The notes under the pieces: model-generated
Databases searched by the model: none
What the model saw: only the letters and a program-made list of their open reading frames with translations
What the model was told of the DNA's origin: nothing
Origin: Streptococcus mitis
GTDB taxonomy: Bacteria; Bacillota; Bacilli; Lactobacillales; Streptococcaceae
Length of the DNA: 64,000 nt
NCBI RefSeq assembly: GCF_000722695.1
Contig: NZ_JPFU01000013.1
Span: forward strand, 62,001 to 126,000
Direction of reading: 5' to 3'
Shown here: positions 57,200 to 64,000 of the stretch, piece by piece
How positions within the stretch are numbered: the first letter of the stretch is position 1
Layout of the letters: each line of letters starts with the position of its first letter
Position numbers and translations under genes: made by a program

Positions 57200-58558
57200 T
57201 CATTTAAATTTTGCTAAAGATTCAAATCTCTTCATAATCACAGTTAAACGCCAACGGTAGAGCGCCCCACTCACTATCAGACTAATTATCAAACCAATCC
57301 AGTATGAATAAGCACCAAAATCTGTTAGGGAATCAAATACCATAGCCACTGGGATTGCTACCCCCCAATAACCAACTAAACCAAGGTAAAAAGGAATAAC
57401 TGTATCCTTATAACCCCGTAAAATTCCCTGGAGCGGTGCCGCAAAGGTATCTGCTAGCTGAAAGAAAAGGCTATAAGTCAAAAAGCTCGCTGTCAAATTG
57501 ATAAATTCTGGATCATTACCATAAAGACTGGCCACATTTCCTCTAAAAATGTAAAGGAAAGATAAGGTGAAGGCCGCAAAAATGAGAGCTGTCCATCTTC
57601 CTAGACCAATATAGGTTTTCGCATCATCAAAACGCTTAGCTCCCACTTCATAGGAAACAACAATAGCCATAGCCGATGAGATACTCATAGGAAAGGCGTA
57701 CATAAGACTTGAAAAGTTCATAGCTGACTGGTGACTAGCAATAATCAAGGACGAAAACTTAGCCATAATCAAGCCAACCACGGAAAAGATAGCCACTTCC
57801 GCAAAGACAGTTCCCCCAATAGGCAGACCTAAGCGGACTCCTTCCTTAATTTTATCCATATTAAGTGGAATTCGTTTCTCGAAATGCAAGACTTTAAGCC
57901 TCTCCTGTTTAAATAAAACCAGAACAGAAATCCCAAGCAAAACCCAATAAGCCAAGGAAGTACCTAAACCTGCACCAGCCCCTCCCAGCTCTGGAACACC
58001 AAAGGCTCCGTAAATCAAGAGGTAGTTAAATCCACTATTCAAAGGAAGCAACAAAAGCATGAGGTACATGGACAGTTTGGTCAAGCCCAGCGAATCCAGC
58101 AAGGAACGAATGACACTAAAAAGCAATAAAGGGATAATCCCGATAGATAAAAACCAGAGATAGCGAACCGCTACTGCCGCCACCGGCGCTTCTAGTCCAA
58201 TATGATTCAAGATTGGTGGTGCCAAGAAAAGCATCATCCCCAGCAAGACTACGGATAGACCCAAGGCCAAATAGATAAACTGGTAAAAATCAGACGCAAC
58301 CTCTTCCTTTTTGCCTCGACCAAGATGGTGACCAATGATGGGCACCAAAGCTGAAACAATCCCTGTTAGGAAAGTAAAGAAAGGATTCCAGATACTGGTG
58401 GCCATAGACACACCAGCCAAGTCCATGGTATTGTATTGGCCAGTCATAGTCGTATCAACAAAGGATGCAGAATAATTGGCAAATTGATAAATCAGGATAG
58501 GGAAAAATATCTTTAAAAATAAGATAAATTTGTCTTTAAAATGATGGGTTTGGTACAT
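57200..58558 (-). CDS. MATE-family multidrug efflux transporter
   Basis: A 452-residue exporter with about twelve transmembrane segments in two similar halves, typical of the MATE (NorM/DinF-like) family, which exchanges cationic drugs for H+ or Na+. Typical segments are YQFANYSASFVDTTMTG, VGAKRFDDAKTYIG and PLQGILRGYKDTVIPFYLGL. Its stop lies six bases from the end of the IS-derived ORF, so the IS insertion or its truncation reached to the very end of this gene. The frame is whole. Substrate unknown. Confidence 0.92.
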   Translation of the reverse strand: MYQTHHFKDKFILFLKIFFPILIYQFANYSASFVDTTMTGQYNTMDLAGVSMATSIWNPFFTFLTGIVSALVPIIGHHLGRGKKEEVASDFYQFIYLALGLSVVLLGMMLFLAPPILNHIGLEAPVAAVAVRYLWFLSIGIIPLLLFSVIRSLLDSLGLTKLSMYLMLLLLPLNSGFNYLLIYGAFGVPELGGAGAGLGTSLAYWVLLGISVLVLFKQERLKVLHFEKRIPLNMDKIKEGVRLGLPIGGTVFAEVAIFSVVGLIMAKFSSLIIASHQSAMNFSSLMYAFPMSISSAMAIVVSYEVGAKRFDDAKTYIGLGRWTALIFAAFTLSFLYIFRGNVASLYGNDPEFINLTASFLTYSLFFQLADTFAAPLQGILRGYKDTVIPFYLGLVGYWGVAIPVAMVFDSLTDFGAYSYWIGLIISLIVSGALYRWRLTVIMKRFESLAKFK

Positions 58559-58599
58559 ATAGTCTCTCTATTTTTCTAGTTTACAGAGCAGACTTCCAC

Positions 58600-59868
58600 C
58601 TAGTTTTTATAGACGATTTGTCCTTTACAGATAGTGTATTTAACCTGCCCTTTTAAGCTTTCACCGATGAATGGTGAATTAGCTGCTTTGGAAGCAAAAT
58701 GGGAATCCACAAGGCGGTCAGCCTTAGCATCAAAAATAGTGATGTCCGCTGGACCATTCTCAGCCAAGTAACCTGCTTCAAAGTTATAAAGTTTAGCTGG
58801 GTTATAGGTCATCTTTTCGAGCAATTCCATCAAACTTAACTCACCAGCTTCGACCAAATAAGTCAATCCGAGAGAAAGAGATGTTTCCAAACCTGTCATA
58901 CCAGATGGCGCTTTGGTAATATCCTCAACATTTTTTTCATCTGCATGATGAGGCGCGTGGTCAGTTGCGATAACTGTGATGACGCCTGATTTAAGACCTT
59001 CTATAACGGCACGACGGTCTGATTCCAAACGAAGCGGCGGATTCATTTTAGCATTGCTACCTTGTGTCAAAAGAAGTGCTTCGGTCTTAGAAAAATGCTG
59101 TGGCGCTACTTCTGCTGTAACTTGCGCTCCCAATCCTTGAGCAAACTCAACTACTCTAACACTTTCTTCCTTAGATAAATGCTGGATGTGAACATGGGCC
59201 TTGGTTGCATAGGCAATCATGACATCACGCGCCATCATAGCATACTCAGCCACCCCAGTCGCACCGCAGATATGGAAATGTTCTTTAGCAATGTTTTCGT
59301 TAAATCCAAGAATCCCATTCAAACCTGGATCTTCCTCATGAAGACTAATAAAGGTATTAAGCTTTTTGGCTTCCTCCATGGCTTCCTTGACAACTTTACT
59401 GCTTTCAAGTGGAATACCGTCATCAGAGAAACCAACCGCACCTGCTTCTAAGAGTGCCTGAAAGTCTGTCAAATTTTGGCCATTAAAGTTTTTCGTAATG
59501 GTCGCAACCGTCTTAACATTAATCTTCTCTTTGGCAGCTGACTGGAGAACTTCTTGCAAAGTCTCTACATCCGAGATGGTTGGACTAGTGTTAGCCATCA
59601 TGACGACAGTTGTAAAACCACCTGCAGCGGCGGCTAGGGCACCAGTATGGATATCCTCCTTGTGGGTTTGACCAGGTTCACGGAAATGAACATGAATATC
59701 GACCAAGCCAGGAGCAACTACAAGACCAGTAGCATCAATTATCTCTGCTCCTTCTTCTTTAATCTCAGGCGCAATTTCGACAATTTTACCTTCTTGGACT
59801 AAGATATCACACACTTGATCCAAGCCAGACTTGGGATCCATTACACGACCATTTTTAATTAGTAGCAT
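58600..59868 (-). CDS. pyrC: dihydroorotase
   Basis: A 422-residue amidohydrolase that closes carbamoyl-aspartate to dihydroorotate in pyrimidine synthesis. Metal-binding [10 protein letters not shown], a post-translationally carboxylated lysine candidate within the following barrel segment, and [11 protein letters not shown] are visible, as is the C-terminal FVGE-like region [11 protein letters not shown]. It is class I type with two zinc-binding histidine pairs. It lies 12 bases from a NUDIX gene. The frame is normal. Confidence 0.95.
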   Translation of the reverse strand: MLLIKNGRVMDPKSGLDQVCDILVQEGKIVEIAPEIKEEGAEIIDATGLVVAPGLVDIHVHFREPGQTHKEDIHTGALAAAAGGFTTVVMMANTSPTISDVETLQEVLQSAAKEKINVKTVATITKNFNGQNLTDFQALLEAGAVGFSDDGIPLESSKVVKEAMEEAKKLNTFISLHEEDPGLNGILGFNENIAKEHFHICGATGVAEYAMMARDVMIAYATKAHVHIQHLSKEESVRVVEFAQGLGAQVTAEVAPQHFSKTEALLLTQGSNAKMNPPLRLESDRRAVIEGLKSGVITVIATDHAPHHADEKNVEDITKAPSGMTGLETSLSLGLTYLVEAGELSLMELLEKMTYNPAKLYNFEAGYLAENGPADITIFDAKADRLVDSHFASKAANSPFIGESLKGQVKYTICKGQIVYKN

Positions 59869-59880
59869 CTGCTTTCTCCT

Positions 59881-60345
59881 TTATTCATAGAAATCAACTT
59901 GGGTATCCAACAATTTATCCCCATCATAAACAAACTTGGCTGAAAAGAAGGGTTTATCTTCTAAAAGCCACCCAACAAAGGTATGGTCACCTTCCCAAGT
60001 CGGCTTACTCAAAACCTCGTTATAGGGAACCCACTCCAGCGTTCCCTCATTGCAGTCAATCAAGTCCCCTTCAAACTCTGTCACCTTAAAAACATAGGTG
60101 TACCAGTCTAAATCTGGCGTAAATTCAGGAAAAGTGATGACACCTTTTAGAACTGGCTTGGCTTTCAGTCCTGTCTCTTCGAGGATTTCACGCGCCGCGC
60201 ATTCCTGAGGGGTCTCTCCTCGCTCTAGCTTACCACCCACACCAATCCATTTGCCTTCATGGACATCATTGGGTTTCTTATTACGATGGAGCATTAGCAG
60301 TTCTTTTCCGTTATCAATGTAGCAAATCGTCGCTAACTGAGGCAT
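59881..60345 (-). CDS. mutX: NUDIX hydrolase, 8-oxo-dGTP diphosphatase type
   Basis: A 154-residue NUDIX enzyme with the full box in GGKLERGETPQECAAREI plus LEETG. It probably sanitises the nucleotide pool by hydrolysing 8-oxo-dGTP, as pneumococcal MutX. It lies between ung and pyrC, so with ung it forms a small base-damage repair group. Substrate specificity is inferred from the resemblance and the neighbour. Confidence 0.9.
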   Translation of the reverse strand: MPQLATICYIDNGKELLMLHRNKKPNDVHEGKWIGVGGKLERGETPQECAAREILEETGLKAKPVLKGVITFPEFTPDLDWYTYVFKVTEFEGDLIDCNEGTLEWVPYNEVLSKPTWEGDHTFVGWLLEDKPFFSAKFVYDGDKLLDTQVDFYE

Positions 60346-60354
60346 ATTTTCTCC

Positions 60355-61008
60355 TTATCTAAGCCAATCGATTGGCTCTTGTCCTGTCTCTTTTAAGAAT
60401 GCATTAGCCTTGGAAAAAGGCTTGGAACCCCAAAATCCTCTATAGACTGACAAAGGACTGGGATGGGCTGATTCGATAATCAAGTGATGAGGATTGGTAA
60501 CCAATGCCTTCTTCTTGCGTGCATAGGATCCCCAGAGTACAAAAACGACTGGTCTATCTAGATGATTGACCACCTGAATCACAGCATCCGTAAAAGGCTC
60601 CCATATCTGACCAGCATGACCATTGGCCTGTCCAGCAGGAACCGTCAAACATGCATTAAGAAGCAAGACTCCTTGCTTAGCCCAAGCTGTCAAATCATGG
60701 GATTTCTTAACACCAAGATCATCTGACAATTCTTTCAAGATATTTTGCAAGGACGGCGGAGCTGGGATAGAGTCAGGTACAGAAAAACTCAAGCCCTGAG
60801 CTTGACCTGGCCCGTGATAGGGATCTTGCCCTAGAATCACCACCTTAACATCTTCAAGCGGTGTTGTCAATAGAGCTTGAAAAACCTTTTCCTTGGGCGG
60901 ATAAATAGCCCCCTGAGAATAGACCTGATTCATAAACTGATTGATTTTCCCAAAATAACCCTCAGGTAATTGCGCCTTAATCAAAGCATGCCAAGACGAG
61001 TGTTCCAT
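60355..61008 (-). CDS. ung: uracil-DNA glycosylase
   Basis: A 217-residue family 1 uracil-DNA glycosylase that removes uracil from DNA. The water-activating [18 protein letters not shown] motif and the [11 protein letters not shown] motif are intact. The start at 61008 (MEHSSWHAL) has AAGGAG six bases upstream and is preferred to the in-frame ATG at 61023. It is followed by mutX after nine bases, suggesting one transcript. Confidence 0.97.
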   Translation of the reverse strand: MEHSSWHALIKAQLPEGYFGKINQFMNQVYSQGAIYPPKEKVFQALLTTPLEDVKVVILGQDPYHGPGQAQGLSFSVPDSIPAPPSLQNILKELSDDLGVKKSHDLTAWAKQGVLLLNACLTVPAGQANGHAGQIWEPFTDAVIQVVNHLDRPVVFVLWGSYARKKKALVTNPHHLIIESAHPSPLSVYRGFWGSKPFSKANAFLKETGQEPIDWLR

Positions 61009-61044
61009 AGCCGACTCCTTCATTTTTACTGCCTCTATTATAGC

Positions 61045-61071
61045 AAAAAGTGGTTATCTAAACCACTTTTT
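61045..61071 (-). terminator. terminator after the HAD phosphatase gene
   Basis: AAAAAGTGGTT (61045-61055) and AACCACTTTTT (61061-61071) form a perfect 11-bp stem with a short loop. It overlaps the end of the HAD gene and stops transcription before ung, which then uses its own promoter. Confidence 0.8.
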
Positions 61072-61762
61072 ACAGTTTATCTAAACAATCCAGCAAGTCT
61101 TGGTAAGAATGGACTTCGTAGGTTGGCTGGGCTTGTGTGGGGTTTTCGAGGTGATGAGGATTGTACCAAATCGTGTCAATCCCAGCATTGTTGCCACCTT
61201 GAATGTCAGCTGTTAGGGAATCTCCAATCATCAGAGTCTTTTCTTTACTAAATCCAGCAATCTGTTGACCAATTTTTTCATAAAAGAGAGCATCTGGTTT
61301 TTGTGTTTGCAACTGTTCAGAGATAAAGACTTGATTGAAATAAGGTGCCAGACCAGACTGAGCCAAACGCCCTGTCTGAATTGCAGTAATGCCATTTGTC
61401 CCAGCATACAAGTCATAATCACGATCGATGAGACTGTCCAAAAGTTCATGAGCGCCTGAAAGAGTTTGCCCCTGTTGGGCGAGGTAAAATTGGTAACGCT
61501 GGGCTAGAAAACTACCATCTTTCTCCAGTCCAAAGTGAGCAAATAAACGAGAAAAGCGCGTGTTAACCAGCTCTTGTTTACTAATTTTCTTTTGCTCCAA
61601 GTCCTTCCAGAGATCCTTGTTCATAGGAACATAATAGTCTTTATAGGCCTGAATATCTGCAACCCCTTCTTCTTTTAGAAGTTGCGTCAAAGCCACATCC
61701 TCAGCAGCATCAAAATCAAGCAAGGTGTGGTCGAGATCGAAGAGTAGAAATTTGTAGGACAA
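61070..61762 (-). CDS. HAD-superfamily YjjG-type phosphatase, TTG start
   Basis: A 230-residue phosphatase of the YjjG nucleotidase group (nucleophile in FLLFDLDHTLLDFD, TNGITAIQT motif II, MIGDSLTADIQGG final motif). The TTG at 61760-61762 is preferred as start because AAAGGA lies nine bases upstream and it matches family N-termini (SYKFLLFD). The longer form from 61792 has no such signal. It may clear non-standard nucleoside monophosphates; this is family inference. It probably has its own promoter. Confidence 0.87.
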   Translation of the reverse strand: MSYKFLLFDLDHTLLDFDAAEDVALTQLLKEEGVADIQAYKDYYVPMNKDLWKDLEQKKISKQELVNTRFSRLFAHFGLEKDGSFLAQRYQFYLAQQGQTLSGAHELLDSLIDRDYDLYAGTNGITAIQTGRLAQSGLAPYFNQVFISEQLQTQKPDALFYEKIGQQIAGFSKEKTLMIGDSLTADIQGGNNAGIDTIWYNPHHLENPTQAQPTYEVHSYQDLLDCLDKL

Positions 61763-61882
61763 TTTCAGGTTTTCCTTTCTGAAGATAAACAACTGTCACT
61801 TCAGCCAGCTGTTCAATGTACAAACTTAAAAGTAGTATAGTACCACAAAGAATAATCGTTCTAATGGATTAACTAACCCATA

Positions 61883-62095
61883 CTATTCTAGTGAATTATA
61901 GAAAAATCTCCTATAAATTCGAGCAATAGTTAAAATACCTACAAATATGACTCCCAAAATAGATAATACTATTTTCACAAAACTCATTTCCGAACCTATG
62001 ACATATGTATGAAAAAGAGGGGCTAGTCCTACACATAGAGACAATAGATAATTACTAAATCTTATCTCACCAATTCCTGCAAAAAAATGTTTCAT
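61883..62095 (-). CDS. small membrane protein
   Basis: A 70-residue protein (from ATG 62095, MKHFFAGIGEIRF) with two hydrophobic segments (about residues 12-30 and 38-57) and a basic end IARIYRRFFYNSLE. GGGGAT lies seven bases before this ATG. An ATG at 62110 or 62137 is also possible. I do not recognise a family. It groups with two more small membrane proteins and a leader-peptide remnant in what looks like a decayed bacteriocin-immunity region. Confidence 0.6.
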   Translation of the reverse strand: MKHFFAGIGEIRFSNYLLSLCVGLAPLFHTYVIGSEMSFVKIVLSILGVIFVGILTIARIYRRFFYNSLE

Positions 62096-62143
62096 TTTAA
62101 ATATCCCCATTTTACCTTTTATCTTTATAATCCACAAACAACT

Positions 62144-62356
62144 CTATTGACTTCTCTTTTTTTTGAAAAATCTTGACAACAAATTTACTCCACTTAATGC
62201 TACTAAGACTTCAATGGGTAAAAAATAGTAATCCCATATCAAATGAGAAATCAGCAATGTTAGAAATAGTGTACAGTCAATATAACTATTCTGAAAATAC
62301 TCTGTAATTACATAATACAGAAACACCACAACCATCAAAATTAAAATAACCATCAT
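62144..62356 (-). CDS. small membrane protein
   Basis: A 70-residue protein, nearly all hydrophobic (MMVILILMVVVFLYYVITEY, then a second segment LFLTLLISHLIWDYY) with a basic C-terminus (RFFKKKRSQ). AGGGTGAT lies six bases before the ATG. No known family was recognised. Its size and position beside similar genes suggest a small immunity-type protein. Six bases separate its end from the longest form of the next gene. Confidence 0.6.
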   Translation of the reverse strand: MMVILILMVVVFLYYVITEYFQNSYIDCTLFLTLLISHLIWDYYFLPIEVLVALSGVNLLSRFFKKKRSQ

Positions 62357-62467
62357 AATACTATCACCCTGTTCTTAATTTATTGTCACTTTTTCCATCC
62401 CATTCATCAATAGCATTAAAAATCCAATCAATAAATGATTACCTACTCACTAATACTATTCTAAAAT

Positions 62468-62647
62468 TTAATTTTTTAGGGGATTTAGTAACGCAATTCC
62501 AATTAGCAATACACCTAATATAAATAAAAGTATTTCCCAAAATTTATTCTCAGTTTTAATAAAAGGTATAAGATACATACTAACCAATATGGAACTTACT
62601 CCTAAAAGAGCAAAGACCATTCTGATTTTATCACTTAGTTTAAACAT
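62468..62647 (-). CDS. small membrane protein
   Basis: A 59-residue protein with two membrane segments (MVFALLGVSSILVSMYLIPF and WEILLFILGVLLIGIALL). The start at 62647 (MFKLSDKIRM) follows GGGGAATTAAAT and is preferred to the upstream in-frame codon at 62728, which overlaps the leader-peptide remnant in another frame. No family was recognised. A bacteriocin immunity role is possible only from the setting. Confidence 0.6.
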   Translation of the reverse strand: MFKLSDKIRMVFALLGVSSILVSMYLIPFIKTENKFWEILLFILGVLLIGIALLNPLKN

Positions 62648-62681
62648 ATTTAATTCCCCATAAAATAAGCATTGACTACGT

Positions 62682-62786
62682 TTACTGTAACATTCTCCCG
62701 TCTTTATGTAGAGATAATCCCCCATCAAGACATCTCATCTCTTCTTACTCAATAGCAGCATAATTATTTGGTGATACGAGTTTCAT
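62682..62786 (-). pseudogene. decayed double-glycine leader peptide (bacteriocin-type precursor)
   Basis: With a strong ribosome-binding site (AAAGAGGAGAAATCTT) the ATG at 62784-62786 opens a frame MKLVSPNNYAAIE, TAA (62745-62747), EEMRCLDGG, then LSLHKDGRMLQ and TAA. The segment NYAAIExEEMxxLDGG matches the leader type cut by C39 peptidase transporters after Gly-Gly. A stop in the leader and an implausibly short remainder show decay. The frame after GG shifts easily: a frame two bases over continues DYLYIKTGECYSKRSQCLFY, which may be the old mature part. Confidence 0.6.
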
Positions 62787-62935
62787 AAGATTTCTCCTCT
62801 TTAACGTTGCATGGTTAGGATAGTTCTCTAATTAGTAATCGTCGACTGCGTTTAAAGCACTTTGTTACCTAGATAAAATATCCTTTCTCTACCTGATTTG
62901 ATTTTAAAGAGAACTAAGATTTAACCATATCTATC

Positions 62936-63667
62936 TCATTTCTTGTTTTTAAATAATTCATACTCTTTTTCTCTGACAAAGGGAAGTGAAAAATTAGAAA
63001 AAATTAGTAGAATTGAAAACAGATATCCGTCTGTTTGTATCACTAAAACATAACTTAAAAATATATAGACCATCAAATCTAGTACAAAAAGAGAAAATAT
63101 CCTCCTTTTCATTGCCTTACTTGTCTTAAAGATTCTGTTTAATAGAATCTTTATCGTAGTATCTACACAAATTTTTATCAAAAAGATAAGAGCCAATACA
63201 CAATTATCAACTGTACCATTAAGAATAAATGGAAATATAGTTAATATAAAACTAGAAATCTCTAAGTATTTTATCCAAGGAGATTGAGACATCTTACTTT
63301 TAAACTGACTGATTTTCCTATACTCGCTAGCTAATCTAGTATCAAAATCTTTACCAATTATATTAAAGATTAAGAACTCCAGGATAAAAATAATTATTAA
63401 TACGATATAAGTAGAAACCTTTCCTGGAAAATATTTATTGATTAAAATCGGGAAACTAATTAACAGAATTGAGTTTATAGCCAGACAAATGGATACTATT
63501 TTATTCTTCACAGAGTATATAGGTAGCGATACTATCGAATAGAGAAACGCTAAAAAAATAAGCAAGAGATACTCAGTACTGCTAATTAACGGCGCCCTTA
63601 ATGATAAAAATAGATAGGCACCCCACACGATGATGTGAGCTTTACGAATTGACTCTAGATTACTCAT
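62936..63667 (-). CDS. polytopic membrane protein of unknown function
   Basis: A 243-residue protein with about seven hydrophobic segments, a positive N-terminus (MSNLESIRKAH) and basic loops (LASEYRKISQFKSKM). No motif or named family was recognised. It lies at the head of the small-membrane-protein group and could be an ABC-2-like permease without an ATPase, or an immunity protein. Very AT-rich compared with ung and pyrC, which suggests transfer. Confidence 0.65.
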   Translation of the reverse strand: MSNLESIRKAHIIVWGAYLFLSLRAPLISSTEYLLLIFLAFLYSIVSLPIYSVKNKIVSICLAINSILLISFPILINKYFPGKVSTYIVLIIIFILEFLIFNIIGKDFDTRLASEYRKISQFKSKMSQSPWIKYLEISSFILTIFPFILNGTVDNCVLALIFLIKICVDTTIKILLNRIFKTSKAMKRRIFSLFVLDLMVYIFLSYVLVIQTDGYLFSILLIFSNFSLPFVREKEYELFKNKK

Positions 63668-64000
63668 CTACCTACTCCTAATATGTAAGTTGAAATACAT
63701 TTTTTGCAAATGAAAATATTATTATTATTTGGAGATCCAAAATATCTATCCCTCTTCTAGACCTAAACCAAGTCAGATTAAAGATACAAATATAATGGTA
63801 GGGCTTTCTTTTACTTTAGACTATCATAAAACAAGGAATCTTTCAACAAAATTCATTGGCAAAACACTATTCTAGAAGATTGTTAGCCCAAATCTTTCAG
63901 AATAGATCAATCCTAACTATCGAATACCTTGATTTCATAAATATCCTTGCAATTCTAGGCCTAGAATTCCTATAAACTAAATGTTTTCGTACTCTTCTAA
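63668..64000. other. 333-bp gene-free end of the window with a perfect palindrome
   Basis: No gene of normal size is seen. AATTCTAGGCCTAGAATT at 63951-63968 is a perfect 18-bp palindrome. A 13-codon minus-strand frame with a GCAAGGATATTT ribosome-binding site (starting MKSRYSIVRI) near 63910-63950 is probably chance. Confidence 0.5.

Overview
The window looks like chromosomal DNA of a Mitis-group streptococcus (S. pneumoniae, S. mitis or a close relative). The evidence is low-GC DNA, pneumococcal-type polyamine, xerS, rnhB-rbgA and rexBA neighbourhoods, N-terminally anchored zinc metalloproteases of the IgA1-protease type, a BOX-type repeat, IS630-Spn1-like and IS1381-like remnants, and pezAT. 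A difSL-type site beside xerS places the window at the replication terminus. Gene direction agrees: nearly everything left of difSL reads rightward and most of what follows reads leftward.

Layout. (1) 1-4901: a tightly overlapped polyamine operon, speE (partial) - carboxyspermidine-type dehydrogenase - nspC - aguA - aguB. (2) 4902-7130: a traX-like pseudogene fused to a 5'-truncated IS630-family copy, then xerS and difSL. (3) 7167-10864: a small membrane protein, a terminator plus BOX repeat, a ClC transporter, rnhB and rbgA. (4) About 10.9-30.66 kb: a decayed mobilizable island. It holds an integrase split by one in-frame TGA, an excisionase-like protein, a Cro/CI-type regulator, a lanthipeptide locus (LanF/E/G-like ABC transporter, a small membrane protein, LanT, a broken LanM), an Rgg regulator facing an unlisted 23-residue SHP pheromone gene, a relaxase split by one in-frame TAA, mobC, a Tn5252 Orf10-like gene, an inverted-repeat-rich oriT candidate, and a defence cassette. 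The cassette is pezA-pezT, a Gabija-like OLD nuclease and UvrD-like helicase, and an unrecognised 196-aa gene, arranged as one overlapping operon. (5) 30869-43187: two very large tandem M26 metalloprotease genes. The upstream one also carries a V8/trypsin-like serine protease domain. (6) 43429-51547: a Cys-motif conserved protein, rexA and rexB. (7) 51664-55903: a Cof-type phosphatase and an ABC transporter, facing a two-component system. (8) 55955-57194: an IS1381-like remnant and a second, mosaic IS630-family copy. (9) 57200-61762: a MATE exporter, pyrC, a mutX-like NUDIX gene, ung and a HAD phosphatase. (10) 61883-63667: four small or hydrophobic membrane proteins and a decayed double-glycine (bacteriocin-type) leader peptide.

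How the parts work together. The first operon converts agmatine to putrescine and makes spermidine by two possible routes. XerS with difSL resolves chromosome dimers. In the island, an Rgg/SHP quorum-sensing pair appears to survive although the lanthipeptide genes it probably controlled have lost their precursor and the LanM N-terminus; export and immunity genes remain open. The defence cassette couples a PezA-controlled promoter to an anti-phage operon, and its unassigned third gene is the best candidate here for something undescribed. All assignments come from reading motifs and context; no database search was run.
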